Below, in pieces: positions 8,341 to 16,290 of a stretch of 41,087 nucleotides of DNA. Both the position numbers and the translations under genes were made by a program. The notes beneath the pieces are model-generated. The model was not told the origin of the DNA and did not search any database. It saw only the letters and a program-made list of their open reading frames with translations. Source of the stretch: Candidatus Woesearchaeota archaeon (GTDB lineage Archaea; Nanobdellota; Nanobdellia; Woesearchaeales; UBA10216); NCBI GenBank assembly GCA_016188155.1, contig JACPIH010000004.1, positions 1-41,087 on the forward strand. Direction: 5' to 3'. Within the stretch, counting starts at the first letter, position 1. Each line of letters opens with the position of its first letter.

Positions 8341-8910
8341 TTACTGGCTCACCACTATCTGCTTCAGCCTTTCAAACTCTTCCTCTGTTATCGTTCCGTT
8401 GACGTACTTGTCAGTGAGGTAGTGCGCTTCGGCCATTGTTGCCTGCCTGAGCAGGCTGCTGTGAAGCTGCATTATCCTTGAGTGGTGCTGTGCCTTTTCC
8501 TGTTCCTGCAGCTTTGCGTACTGTTCCCTTATTGCGCTGTAAAGCACGTGCGCCTCTGCGTAGTTGCCTCCTTTAATGGAAGCTTCTGCCTTTCTTACGT
8601 TGTCTTTTATCCCAGGTTCGGCGCTCTCCACTGCGTTTCTCATCGCGTTTTGCCCTATCCTGGCAACCACAACCAGCGCTGTTATTGATGCCAGCCCGAG
8701 CAGTATTGAGCCTGCTGCCTTTCCGAGGCCGCTCGCCTGCTGTGCTGTTGTTTCCGCAACCACTTTTCCAGTGACGGCTGCAAAGTCGCCTTTTGACAGG
8801 GTGTCGCTCGCTGTTGTGAGCCCTGTTATGGTGTTTGCCGCAAAGAAAGTTCCCATTACTGAAACAAGTATCGCGCTCATAATTATGATATGTGCTGCCC
8901 CCACCTTCAT
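8341..8910 (-). CDS. Two-TM membrane protein with cytoplasmic helical domain and SHOCT-like tail
   Basis: 189 residues. An N-terminal hydrophobic segment (HIIIMSAILVSVMGTFFA) and a second one at about residues 68-85 (SILLGLASITALVVVARI) bracket a short external loop. The remaining 100 residues are cytoplasmic helices with the pattern VRKAEASIKGGNYAEAHVLY, a TPR-like arrangement also seen at the C-terminus of the 6282-7745 product. The last 30 residues (LTDKYVNGTITEEEFERLKQ) fit the SHOCT motif. Function is unknown. Confidence 0.7.
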   Translation of the reverse strand: MKVGAAHIIIMSAILVSVMGTFFAANTITGLTTASDTLSKGDFAAVTGKVVAETTAQQASGLGKAAGSILLGLASITALVVVARIGQNAMRNAVESAEPGIKDNVRKAEASIKGGNYAEAHVLYSAIREQYAKLQEQEKAQHHSRIMQLHSSLLRQATMAEAHYLTDKYVNGTITEEEFERLKQIVVSQ

Positions 8911-8984
8911 TTTGTTATCCCCTGCTTTTTATATTCCTCTTTTTAGCTTCTTGCTCTTATTGTTGTATGCTCTTTTAAATCTTT

Positions 8985-10139
8985 TTATTTGCCTCTGACA
9001 GCAGCCAGAACCGCCTTCAGCTGCGCATTCGTCTTTACCCCTGTTGTCGTGCAGTGCGTTAGCGAAGCGCTGTAGCCGTTTCGCTGCAGCCTTTTTATTG
9101 CATCAGCTGTCTTCGGCTGCTGCCCTATCCTGTGCTTTTCGCATACGTCTTCCATTGCGTAAAATCCCACTCCTGTCTTGCCTTCTTTTTTTGACTCCTC
9201 AGCAATTGTTTTCAGGAACTTTTTCGTTTTTTCGTCAGTTGCTGCCGCAGCTATTTTAGCGGCCAGCCTTGTGTCAAACAGTTTTCCAGCCCACAACGGC
9301 CCCGCCTTTCCCATCTTTTGTCCACAGCTGCAGCTGTTGTTGTCATCATCTCTCCTTATTCTAATGCTACAGCAGTTGTCGCAGTAGAGAATTTCCTTGT
9401 GCCTGGCCAGCAGCTCATCTGCCCTTCCACTTCCTTCTTTGCAGTGGAAGAATGCCCTGATGTAGTGGTCCTTGTAGTAGCTGAAAACCGGTGTGAGCGC
9501 TTTTTCGTGCATTGCCCCAATCAGCTGCACAAGCCGTACCAGTATCCTTATCCCTGTTTCGTGCATAAATCCGTTCCTTAGCGGTGTTGCAAGGTATTTT
9601 CTTCTGCATGCCGCAACAGCTGTTCCAGCCAAAGCACTTGTGTCGGTTGCTGTCACAGCGAGGATTCCGTTGTGCCGCAGCCTCTTGGTAGCTGTATCCA
9701 GGAATGTTCCCGGGTAGCCAAATGGGTCAATGTCAATGTAGTTGAGCGGCTTGTTGTTCAGCAGGAACTTGTTGGCCTCGTTTATTGAGACGGTAACCTT
9801 TCCTCCTGTCTTTATCCTGTTGATGAGCAGGTTCTTTTTAATCAGCTTCACTGCGGCAGCCGAGTAGTCATTCATCGCTACTGACCCGACATTTTTGCCC
9901 AGCTCAAGCAGCAGCCTTATCCCCCTTATGCCTGTTGCCGCCATTGGGTCTGCAACAGCCCATTTTTTTATCCCGTAAATCTTGGCTGAAGCCGCCAGCA
10001 GCAGCACGGTTATGTCCCTGTTTGATTTCATTGCAGGATTGTAGAACACAGGCATCTTGCTGGAAACATTTCTTCCAGAGTATCTTGGCACGGCTATTCT
10101 GGCTTTTCCCTCAACAACTATTTCATATCCCTTTCCCAT
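8985..10139 (-). CDS. trm1: tRNA (guanine26-N2/N2,N2)-dimethyltransferase Trm1
   Basis: 384 residues from ATG 10139. Trm1 makes N2,N2-dimethylguanosine at position 26 of tRNAs with SAM as donor. Visible hallmarks are VPRYSGRNVSSKMPVFYNP near the N-terminus, motif I ADPMAATGIRGIRLLLELG, motif IV DIDPFGYPGTFLDTA, and a C-terminal zinc-binding CDNCCSIRI plus CSCGQKMGKAGPLW. The reading frame is open upstream to 10544, but the added residues are Ser/Leu-rich, have no family similarity and are antisense to the Nudix gene, so the ATG at 10139 is right. The Nudix gene diverges from it with 55 bp between start codons. Confidence 0.95.
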   Translation of the reverse strand: MGKGYEIVVEGKARIAVPRYSGRNVSSKMPVFYNPAMKSNRDITVLLLAASAKIYGIKKWAVADPMAATGIRGIRLLLELGKNVGSVAMNDYSAAAVKLIKKNLLINRIKTGGKVTVSINEANKFLLNNKPLNYIDIDPFGYPGTFLDTATKRLRHNGILAVTATDTSALAGTAVAACRRKYLATPLRNGFMHETGIRILVRLVQLIGAMHEKALTPVFSYYKDHYIRAFFHCKEGSGRADELLARHKEILYCDNCCSIRIRRDDDNNSCSCGQKMGKAGPLWAGKLFDTRLAAKIAAAATDEKTKKFLKTIAEESKKEGKTGVGFYAMEDVCEKHRIGQQPKTADAIKRLQRNGYSASLTHCTTTGVKTNAQLKAVLAAVRGK

Positions 10140-10160
10140 AGCTGCCGAAAGTGATGCGCA

Positions 10161-10169
10161 GTTTAATAA
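10161..10169 (+). promoter_or_regulatory. TATA box of the Nudix gene
   Basis: TTTAATAAA starts 34 nt before the ATG at 10195 in the short divergent spacer between trm1 and the Nudix gene. Confidence 0.5.
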
Positions 10170-10194
10170 AGGTGTTGCTTCAACCGCTGCTTTA

Positions 10195-10596
10195 ATGAAG
10201 CTCATAAAGAAATCGGCAATGGTGGTTGTCAGGGATAACAAGCTGCTTGTTGTGAGGAAGCGCGGCAGCCCTGACTTCCTCATGCCCGGCGGCAAGCCCG
10301 AAAGGAACGAGTCTCCCATTGAGGCGCTTAAGAGGGAGCTTATGGAGGAAATCAGCTGCGGCGTGGACGGCTCCTCTATTGCCCTTTTGGGAACTTTTGA
10401 GGACTTAACCTCCGATGGCAGGGCCAGGGTTTCTATTGACCTATTCTCAGGCGAGCTTATAGGGGAGCCGAAGCCAGCTTCTGAGATTGAGGAGCTTAAA
10501 TGGATTTCCGCAGCCGATGCCATCAGCCCTAATCTTACTCCCATAATTAAGAGGCAGATACTGCCTTTTCTGCTGCAGAAGGGGATGCTGCGCTAG
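10195..10596 (+). CDS. Nudix hydrolase
   Basis: 133 residues from ATG 10195. The Nudix box GX5EX7REUXEEXGU is clear: GKPERNESPIEALKRELMEE followed by a Cys-Gly-Val turn, preceded by LVVRKRGSPDFLMPGG. Nudix enzymes hydrolyse nucleoside diphosphates linked to another moiety; the exact substrate is not visible, although the GSPDFLMPGGK context is common in small house-cleaning or ADP-ribose-like members. An in-frame start at 10057 would overlap trm1 antisense and is unlikely given the TATA box at 10161. Confidence 0.9.
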   Translation: MKLIKKSAMVVVRDNKLLVVRKRGSPDFLMPGGKPERNESPIEALKRELMEEISCGVDGSSIALLGTFEDLTSDGRARVSIDLFSGELIGEPKPASEIEELKWISAADAISPNLTPIIKRQILPFLLQKGMLR

Positions 10597-10616
10597 CTGC
10601 TTGTAGGTAGCAAATC

Positions 10617-10624
10617 TTTAAAAA
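10617..10624 (+). promoter_or_regulatory. TATA box upstream of aIF5B
   Basis: TTTAAAAA centred about 23 nt before an ATG at 10643. It predicts transcription start near 10643-10646, about 35 nt before the aIF5B start codon. Confidence 0.5.
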
Positions 10625-10642
10625 GCCGCTGTGGATTCTTTT

Positions 10643-10678
10643 ATGCGATGCGAGGCAATGTTTTACACTTGTGGTTAA
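10643..10678 (+). CDS. Possible 11-codon upstream ORF of aIF5B
   Basis: ATG 10643 opens an 11-residue frame (MRCEAMFYTCG) that ends in TAA one nucleotide before the aIF5B ATG at 10680. Because its ATG sits at the predicted transcription start, it could be translated leaderlessly and coupled to aIF5B by reinitiation. Only position and spacing support it. Confidence 0.25.
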   Translation: MRCEAMFYTCG

Positions 10679-10679
10679 A

Positions 10680-12602
10680 ATGGCAGCCAAAGCTACAAAT
10701 ACGGAAGGCGGGAAAAGTGAAAACGGAAATAGCGGCAGCAGCCAGAAATCCCTCCGCTCTGTCATCTGCACAGTTCTTGGCCATGTTGACCATGGCAAGA
10801 GCAGCATCCTCGATAGGATTCGCGGAACTTCCATTGTCAAGTCAGAGCCCGGCCAGATTACCCAGGCCATTGGCGCTTCCATAGTTCCTGTTTCTGTAAT
10901 TAAGAAGCTGTGCGGCCCGCTTTTGCAGCAGCTGAAGCTTACCCTGACAATACCCGGCCTGCTTCTGATTGACACGCCTGGCCATGCCGCCTTTGTTTCC
11001 CTGAGAAAGCGCGGCGGTGTGCTTGCTGACATTGCCATTCTTGTCATTGACTTGAACGCGGGCTTCATGCCGCAGACGCTTGAGGCGCTAGACATTCTCA
11101 AGAACTACAAGACGCCTTTCATTGTTGCAGCAAACAAGCTGGATTTAGTCCCCGGGTGGAGAACTGATTTGAATGTTGGCAATAATGACACTTTCGCTCC
11201 AGTATCAGCCCCGGGCAGCAGCGTTGCCATTGATGAGGAATTGTTGCTTGCCAAAATATCAAAACAGCAGCAGCCCGTCCAGGAGGAGATTGACAAGCGC
11301 CTTTACAACCTCGTTGCAAAGTTCGCCGAGCTTGGCTTTGACTCTGACAGGTTTGACCGCGTTTCAGACTATTCAAAGCAGCTTGCGATCATTCCTTGCT
11401 CTGCTAAGACCGGAGTGGGCGTACCTGAGCTTTTGGTTGTTGTTTCCGGCTTGGCGCAGCGTTTTCTCGAGTCAGAGCTGAGCTTTAATCCTGACTCTGC
11501 AGCCCGGGGAACGGTCCTTGAGGTCAAGCAGGAGAAAGGTTTGGGGGCTACTGTTGACGTCATAATTTATGACGGCTCTATTAAGAAAAATGACGAAGTT
11601 GTGATTGGCGGCCTGGAAGGCCCTATAGTAACTAAGGTCAAGGCGCTCCTTGAGCCCTCTCCACTTTCAGAGATGCGTGACAGTAAGGCAAAGTTCAGCC
11701 ACGTTGATAAGGTGGTTGCGGCTACGGGCGTTAAAATTGTTGGTGCCGGAGTTGATTATGCTGTTGCGGGCATGCCAGTTGTTTCAACCTCCGAAATCCT
11801 TTCGCTTGAAGCTGCAAAGGAGCTTGTCCAGAAGGAAATCAGCGAGTTCAGCCTTAAGGTTGATAGTTCTGGCATAGTGATAAAGGCAGACACGCTTGGC
11901 TCTCTTGAGGCCCTCATGAAGCTTCTTCATGAGAAAGGCATTAGCGTGAAGTCAGCATCGATTGGAGGCATCTCCAGGAAGGACATTGCTGATGCGGAGT
12001 CAAATCTTGAGTCAGACCCTCTTAACTCGGCAATCCTCGGATTCAATGTTGCCTTAAGCAAGGAGATTGAGGGCTCTGTTCCCCCCTCTGTTAAGGTAAT
12101 CACTGGCAACATTATCTACTCCATTGAGGACGAGTTTCTGGAGTGGCAAAAGGGCGAGCGGCAGCGCCTTGAATCGAAATCCCTGGAGAAGCTGACCAAG
12201 CCGTGCAGAATCCAGATTCTTCGCGGCTACACTTTCAGGCAAAGCAATCCCGCCATTGTCGGGGTTGAGGTTCTTGCAGGAACAGTTGCTGTTGGAACGA
12301 ATCTTATGAAAGCCACCGCAGCCGCTGATGAGGTGGGCAAGCCAATCACTTCAGTGAAAGAAATCCAGCTTGAAAAGGAAAATGTGACAACCGCTGGGAA
12401 AGGGAAGCAGGTTGCTGTCTCGCTTGAGAAAGTGATTGTCAGCAGACAGATTAACGAAGGTGATATTCTCTTAAGCTTTATTCCCGAAGAAGATTTCAGA
12501 AGGCTGAAGGAGCTCAAGCAGTACCTCTCTCCTGATGAGGTAGATGTGCTTAGGGAAATTTCTGAGCTAATGAGAAGAGAAAATCCAGTGTGGGGGATTT
12601 GA
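10680..12602 (+). CDS. infB: Translation initiation factor aIF5B (IF-2 family)
   Basis: About 640 residues, the usual size of archaeal aIF5B. It is a GTPase that promotes ribosomal subunit joining and initiator tRNA placement. G1 is VLGHVDHGKSS, G3 is LIDTPGHAAF, and G4 is AANKLDLVPG. Domain II follows at about residue 240 (RGTVLEVKQEKGLGATVDVI), then domain III (FSLKVDSSGIVIKADTLGSL) and domain IV with ILRGYTFRQSNPAIVGVEVL. No intein interrupts it. The ATG at 10680 is preferred; an in-frame GTG at 10671 would add three residues and overlap a short upstream ORF. The Shine-Dalgarno context is weak. Confidence 0.96.
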   Translation: MAAKATNTEGGKSENGNSGSSQKSLRSVICTVLGHVDHGKSSILDRIRGTSIVKSEPGQITQAIGASIVPVSVIKKLCGPLLQQLKLTLTIPGLLLIDTPGHAAFVSLRKRGGVLADIAILVIDLNAGFMPQTLEALDILKNYKTPFIVAANKLDLVPGWRTDLNVGNNDTFAPVSAPGSSVAIDEELLLAKISKQQQPVQEEIDKRLYNLVAKFAELGFDSDRFDRVSDYSKQLAIIPCSAKTGVGVPELLVVVSGLAQRFLESELSFNPDSAARGTVLEVKQEKGLGATVDVIIYDGSIKKNDEVVIGGLEGPIVTKVKALLEPSPLSEMRDSKAKFSHVDKVVAATGVKIVGAGVDYAVAGMPVVSTSEILSLEAAKELVQKEISEFSLKVDSSGIVIKADTLGSLEALMKLLHEKGISVKSASIGGISRKDIADAESNLESDPLNSAILGFNVALSKEIEGSVPPSVKVITGNIIYSIEDEFLEWQKGERQRLESKSLEKLTKPCRIQILRGYTFRQSNPAIVGVEVLAGTVAVGTNLMKATAAADEVGKPITSVKEIQLEKENVTTAGKGKQVAVSLEKVIVSRQINEGDILLSFIPEEDFRRLKELKQYLSPDEVDVLREISELMRRENPVWGI

Positions 12603-12665
12603 TGGGTTAATACTGAGTTATGTTCAATTGTCGGCAGAAATATTATTAGGGAGTCGGCTCGGGAA

Positions 12666-12992
12666 TTATTCAACTCTATAAACTGGTTGTCCTTCAAACC
12701 CGTCTAGACCAAGTCTGGTTTTAGCTAATTCCGCATTTACCTTTCGGTCGTGTTCTTCCCATATAGCTATCATACGACCATCAAGACCCTCCCAAATTTT
12801 AGGAAATACGCTGAGTTCAGGATTATTAGCAAAAGGACTATCAAAAAGCCTTCCTCGTACAGCTTCCTCTCCAGCTCTTAAATAAGTAGCTATAGCATTT
12901 TCTTCTTGACCTTGCACCTCAAATTTTTTAGCTTGTTCGATTAGTTTCAAAGCTATCTTGCATTGCTGTAGCATATCATTGTAATCTACCAT
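12666..12992 (-). CDS. Hypothetical protein, helical (108 aa)
   Basis: Unrecognised. The first 50 residues (MLQQCKIALKLIEQAKKFEV, then NAIATYLRAGEEAVRG) form two helices like a TPR or MIT hairpin; the rest is mixed. There is no signal peptide. Codons are AT-richer than those of the flanking core genes (frequent TTA, AGA, GGA), suggesting a recent arrival. The start codon follows an AT-rich stretch (TTTATAAT on the plus strand near 13008) that could hold its promoter. It converges on infB. Confidence 0.55.
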   Translation of the reverse strand: MVDYNDMLQQCKIALKLIEQAKKFEVQGQEENAIATYLRAGEEAVRGRLFDSPFANNPELSVFPKIWEGLDGRMIAIWEEHDRKVNAELAKTRLGLDGFEGQPVYRVE

Positions 12993-13077
12993 AATTATAG
13001 TTTATAATCAAACCAGTTTAAAAATTTTCTATCAACTGTTCCCCTCCGCCCCTGCAGCGGCCTACGAAGCTGTGTGT

Positions 13078-13482
13078 TTATTCTATTGACACGCAAAACT
13101 GCCGCGCCCCAAGCGGTATTATTTCGGCTTTCTTCTTATGAACGCTGTGTGCGAATTCCTTTGGTATTCTCATTGTCCAGTTGTCTCCATCATAGCTTAT
13201 GGCGCGTTCCATCTTGAAATCGTTCCTCAATATCCGGCTTACTATCATCGCCCTGTCCAGCTTTTTTGCCTCTTCCAGGCCGAGGTACTGCTTCCCGCAT
13301 TTATCGCATTCAAACCCGTCTGCCCTTACAGACACATCATTTCCAACCACAACTTCTATCTGGCTCTTCTTTGCTTTCGAACCGCACTGGGCGCAAGTCA
13401 GGGTTTTTGGCTGGAAAGCGCCTTCTTCTATCTGAAACTCCGCATCCTCCAATCCATCAAAGTCAATTTCTTCCTTTTCCAT
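13078..13482 (-). CDS. YgiT/MqsA-type zinc-finger antitoxin (predicted)
   Basis: 134 residues from ATG 13482, chosen because AGGTGG lies about 7 nt upstream; the GTG at 13491 belongs to that ribosome-binding site. Residues of about 30-75 form a YgiT-type zinc finger: LTCAQCGSKAKKSQIEVV, then VRADGFECDKCGKQYLGLEE with EAKKLD, where CxxC...CxxC bind zinc. The C-terminal third (WTMRIPKEFAHSVHKKKAEI) has an AbrB/SpoVT-like look and could bind DNA. It starts 16 bp after the stop of a small BrnT-like gene, which gives a toxin-first toxin-antitoxin pair. YgiT-type fingers characterise MqsA-family antitoxins. Confidence 0.72.
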   Translation of the reverse strand: MEKEEIDFDGLEDAEFQIEEGAFQPKTLTCAQCGSKAKKSQIEVVVGNDVSVRADGFECDKCGKQYLGLEEAKKLDRAMIVSRILRNDFKMERAISYDGDNWTMRIPKEFAHSVHKKKAEIIPLGARQFCVSIE

Positions 13483-13498
13483 CTTGACCACCTTTGCT

Positions 13499-13771
13499 TT
13501 ATTTTGCCTTCTTGTAAGATTTTACCTGTTTCTTGCTTGAAGGGTATGCTGTTGTTACTTCGGCTTCCTTCGTCTTTTCGTCATAGCTGAAGTAAATTGT
13601 TATGTGCCTGTTGCTGCTTAGGCCGATTGCCACATACTGGCCGCCGCCCACCTTCTTGAATTTTGGGCTGCCCTCTTTCAGCGCATCGTGAACTTCTTCC
13701 TGCAGCACGTTGTGCTTCTCGAAAATCTTAATGGCTGTTGACGGCTCAATCTTAACGACTTTAACAATCAT
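13499..13771 (-). CDS. BrnT-like (DUF4258-type) toxin, predicted
   Basis: 90 residues: a short alpha-helical start with FEKHNVLQEEVHDALKEG, then a beta-rich core GGGQYVAIGLSSNRHITIYF and a tail VTTAYPSSKKQVKSYKK. The order KHxV...EEV...YxAIG.ss.R...vxxAyp..kk..k.Y fits the BrnT/DUF4258 fold, a RelE-superfamily ribonuclease toxin. It is the first gene of the pair with the Zn-finger antitoxin. A TATA-like CTTAAATAC on the minus strand (about 13800-13808) and an inverted repeat at 13776-13796 lie just upstream. Catalytic residues cannot be assigned by eye. Confidence 0.65.
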   Translation of the reverse strand: MIVKVVKIEPSTAIKIFEKHNVLQEEVHDALKEGSPKFKKVGGGQYVAIGLSSNRHITIYFSYDEKTKEAEVTTAYPSSKKQVKSYKKAK

Positions 13772-13775
13772 TCTT

Positions 13776-13796
13776 ACCGTAAGGAATTAGTACGGT
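13776..13796. promoter_or_regulatory. Inverted repeat at the promoter of the BrnT-like/Zn-finger pair
   Basis: ACCGTA and TACGGT form perfect 6-bp arms separated by 9 bp. They lie between the TATA-like box and the ATG of the toxin gene, where an autoregulating antitoxin would bind. Confidence 0.45.
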
Positions 13797-13882
13797 TTTA
13801 GTATTTAAGCTTTTTGCTTCTGCATCCGTGCAACGGCTGTGGCAACATGTTTATAAAAACCGCCATAGTTACGTCTCTTGCA

Positions 13883-14350
13883 ATGCTGAAAGGCCTCAAT
13901 AAGTGGAAAGTTCTTAACAGCAAAGAGGTGCGGAGTATCCTCAAAACCATAAAGCAGCAGTGGGGCACTGAACTTTCTTTTGACCATGGCTTTCTCGAAG
14001 GCAAGGACGGCGACATCTTCCTGATAAGCCGCGATGTTGAAAGGCTTGACCTAGAGCGCCTTCACCTTGAATCGCTTGGCCTTTACTTCGGGCAGCTGCG
14101 GAATAGTGAGTTGCGATTAAGCATAGAAGGCAGCCAGCTTGTCGGAAAAGCAGCAACAAAAAACGTTGTTGAGCTTACCGGCGAAGAGTTCAAACAGTGG
14201 CTGCGGGGGGAGGACGTTGAAAAACAACTCGACAGCTGCATCGGCTACGTTTTAATAAAGCACAACAGCGATTTTGTCGGCTGCGGAAAATACAAGGAAG
14301 GAAAGATTCTGAATTTTGTGCCCAAGGCGAGGAGGGTGGCTAATCTTTAG
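13883..14350 (+). CDS. NIP7/UPF0113-like PUA-domain protein
   Basis: 155 residues from ATG 13883, which lies about 30 nt after a TATA box (TTTATAAAA, about 13850-13858). An N-terminal alpha/beta pre-PUA domain (FLISRDVERL, then LESLGLYFGQLRNSELRLSI) is followed by a C-terminal PUA domain with IGYVLIKHNSDFVGCGKY and ILNFVPKARRV. This layout matches NIP7-like proteins, RNA binders in ribosome biogenesis. Its 3' end overlaps the converging 14347-15687 gene by 4 bp. The family is fairly certain; a specific rRNA target is not shown. Confidence 0.8.
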   Translation: MLKGLNKWKVLNSKEVRSILKTIKQQWGTELSFDHGFLEGKDGDIFLISRDVERLDLERLHLESLGLYFGQLRNSELRLSIEGSQLVGKAATKNVVELTGEEFKQWLRGEDVEKQLDSCIGYVLIKHNSDFVGCGKYKEGKILNFVPKARRVANL

Positions 14351-15687
14351 GCGAGCCTGGATTCTTCCCGGGCTCGGGCTTGAGAAAGCCTTCTTTCCAC
14401 AATCAGCTGATTATATGCAACACTGGACGGGTCAAGGCTTATGCCTGCTAAACGTAGCGCAATCATCCAGTCACCTGCTGTAGCAGTCTCTCTTTTTCTA
14501 TGTTTTCTTTCCTCATAGCCAATTCTGCTCTGTGACTCTATTCCGTTTATGTCTGCGTAGTTAGGAGGATAGACAAGCGTGTCCACAGCGTTTGAGTCAG
14601 CGGTTGTACGCCTGTTTCCAAACGGCCTGAGTAACTCTGTGTAGTTCGCCGGCTTTTCAACACCGTTTCTTCTTGTTACCAAAGGCTTTTCCTCTGGAGT
14701 TGCGTTAGGCATAATACGGGACTTAAAATAACTGCGCATTCCATTTTTCCCCGCAAGCTGCGTCGTCATCAAGTCATTGAAATCTCCATTATCATAATTC
14801 TGCGGTATTACTGCGCCGTACCAGTCCATCTGGGGCGATGCCATTAATATTCCCACAATGGCTAATGCTGCCTCTTTTTCAGTTGCTGCCCTTACCCTTG
14901 CAGCAAAAGCGTCAGGTACGCCTGCAGGCGGCATGCCTGTCCTCTGGCCCTCTACAAATTTGACATACTTCCACAGGTATTCGAATGTTGTCTTTAGCCT
15001 TGCTTCAACTACCGGCGAGCCTGGCAGTGCCTCTGATTTTTCAGCCCCTTTTCGTGAAGTGGCTGCTGGGTTTGTTGCAAAAACCTGGTGCACAACAGCA
15101 AGCTGGGAAACCTCATCCTTTCCATGAACCTGGCAAGTTGGGGTGAGCATGTCCTTCAAGCCGACTTCTTCTGCAAGCATTTGGTCTGTGACAACAAGGC
15201 CTCTCCAGCCGCCTTGGACTACATCATCAAGCCTTTGCTGCCCAATCTCGAATTCAGTCCCATACATCATTCCAGCCATCGGTGCAAAGCGGTTTTGCCG
15301 CATGCATCCGACGCATTGCGCGTCAATGACAACCTTGTAGGTAAGTTGTGTTGAACCATTGAACCCGCCAAAAACTACAGGAACTATAGACTCAAACGTA
15401 ATCTGCAGTCCCTTATCCTCAAAGACAGGCCGTGTTTGGGCTTCATTACCAACCAGAAAACTGACTGTTGGATGGTCTAATACGCGCTCTATACCCCCTT
15501 CAAGCTCCTCAATAGAAATCATTAAATTTGGCTTGCCATTGAATCCTGATCTGTACGCTTGGGGGTAAGCCTGCCGCATGAGCTGCGTAAGCTCATCTTT
15601 CACTTCCCTCACACGTACAATGTGCCCATCTTCAATAGAAGGCACGTCGTTTTGGCTGAATAGGCGCTTTGTTCCGTTACTGCTCAT
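14347..15687 (-). CDS. Hypothetical protein (446 aa)
   Basis: No family recognised. It is a soluble protein without signal peptide or membrane segments. Notable points are a CVGCMRQNRFAPMAGMMYG segment near residue 130, a run of small residues (AFAARVRAATEKEAALAIVG), and a basic, Arg-rich C-terminus (ERRLSQARAREESRLA). It is flanked upstream by an unusually AT-rich stretch with a 14-bp palindrome. With the products at 12666, 20681 and 22412 it belongs to a group of unrecognised genes interspersed among core archaeal genes. Confidence 0.6.
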   Translation of the reverse strand: MSSNGTKRLFSQNDVPSIEDGHIVRVREVKDELTQLMRQAYPQAYRSGFNGKPNLMISIEELEGGIERVLDHPTVSFLVGNEAQTRPVFEDKGLQITFESIVPVVFGGFNGSTQLTYKVVIDAQCVGCMRQNRFAPMAGMMYGTEFEIGQQRLDDVVQGGWRGLVVTDQMLAEEVGLKDMLTPTCQVHGKDEVSQLAVVHQVFATNPAATSRKGAEKSEALPGSPVVEARLKTTFEYLWKYVKFVEGQRTGMPPAGVPDAFAARVRAATEKEAALAIVGILMASPQMDWYGAVIPQNYDNGDFNDLMTTQLAGKNGMRSYFKSRIMPNATPEEKPLVTRRNGVEKPANYTELLRPFGNRRTTADSNAVDTLVYPPNYADINGIESQSRIGYEERKHRKRETATAGDWMIALRLAGISLDPSSVAYNQLIVERRLSQARAREESRLA

Positions 15688-15735
15688 TCTCCCAACCCAT
15701 ACCGCTAACTAACAGCAACTAAGCCAAAATATTAT

Positions 15736-15760
15736 AAAAATTATAAACTTTATATAAAGT
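15736..15760. promoter_or_regulatory. AT-rich promoter region with 14-bp palindrome
   Basis: ACTTTATATAAAGT (15747-15760) is a perfect palindrome and doubles as a TATA box for the 446-aa gene on the minus strand. AT-rich sequence surrounds it (15731-15760). Confidence 0.4.
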
Positions 15761-15800
15761 GAGGTTTGTGGTATTAAAAGCTTTGTCTATACTTTCTATA

Positions 15801-16223
15801 TTACGGTGTATGATGCGTTTCGTGTGTTTCAATCGTTACAGAAACCGCTGTGGCGCTGTTTTTCAGCTTCTCTACCAGTTCCCTGCTTAGGCCAGCAGCC
15901 GCTTTGTTAGCATGAATTCCGAGTGTCCGTTCCGAGGCAAAGCTGCCTTTTCTGAGCACTATCTCCTTGTCGCTGCCGAAGTTTTTGTTGACGACAGCGA
16001 TTATTTCTTCTTTAATTCCGGCAACAGCTATTGTTAGCAGTATTTTATCGTTGCTGCTGCAGCTGCCAATCACTTCCTTTATCCGTAACAGCGAAAAGTC
16101 CGCCCAAACAGCTACAATGCAGTTGCCTTTCTCGGTCAGCTGAGTGTCTTTTGTTATCTCAAGCGTTGTCTTGTGCGTTGCCAGAATGTTTGGGTGGCCG
16201 TAAGCTGTGAAGGTGTATTTCAT
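15801..16223 (-). CDS. DUF371 family protein
   Basis: 140 residues from ATG 16223. The start MKYTFTAYGHPNILATHKTT and the following LEITKD are the hallmark of DUF371, a short beta-rich family found mainly in archaea. It has no signal peptide and its function is unknown. The in-frame extension to 16409 runs antisense through vapB and was rejected. It diverges from vapBC; the two start codons are 67 bp apart and the TATA elements lie back to back. Confidence 0.85.
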   Translation of the reverse strand: MKYTFTAYGHPNILATHKTTLEITKDTQLTEKGNCIVAVWADFSLLRIKEVIGSCSSNDKILLTIAVAGIKEEIIAVVNKNFGSDKEIVLRKGSFASERTLGIHANKAAAGLSRELVEKLKNSATAVSVTIETHETHHTP

Positions 16224-16257
16224 TGGTCTTAAAGCAGACGCTTTGGAAATAAAAAGC

Positions 16258-16276
16258 TTTATATACTGTGTACACA
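16258..16276 (+). promoter_or_regulatory. vapBC promoter with palindromic operator
   Basis: TTTATATA (16258-16265) is followed by the perfect 10-bp palindrome TGTGTACACA (16267-16276) and, 14 nt later, the vapB ATG. This is the position expected for an operator bound by a VapB dimer. Confidence 0.55.
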
Positions 16277-16290
16277 TACCCATACGCAGA

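Noticed and set aside
10140-10544. N-terminal extension of Trm1 by 135 residues
   Set aside because: The added residues are Ser/Leu-rich, match no Trm1 domain and are antisense to the Nudix gene and its promoter.
10680-12602. Intein in aIF5B
   Set aside because: Length and motif spacing are normal for aIF5B, with no Hint or homing endonuclease motifs; archaeal IF-2 genes sometimes carry inteins, so this was checked.
13371-13385. T-loop-like CTTTCGAACCGCAC as a tRNA remnant
   Set aside because: No acceptor or anticodon stem can be built around it, and it lies inside the Zn-finger antitoxin gene.
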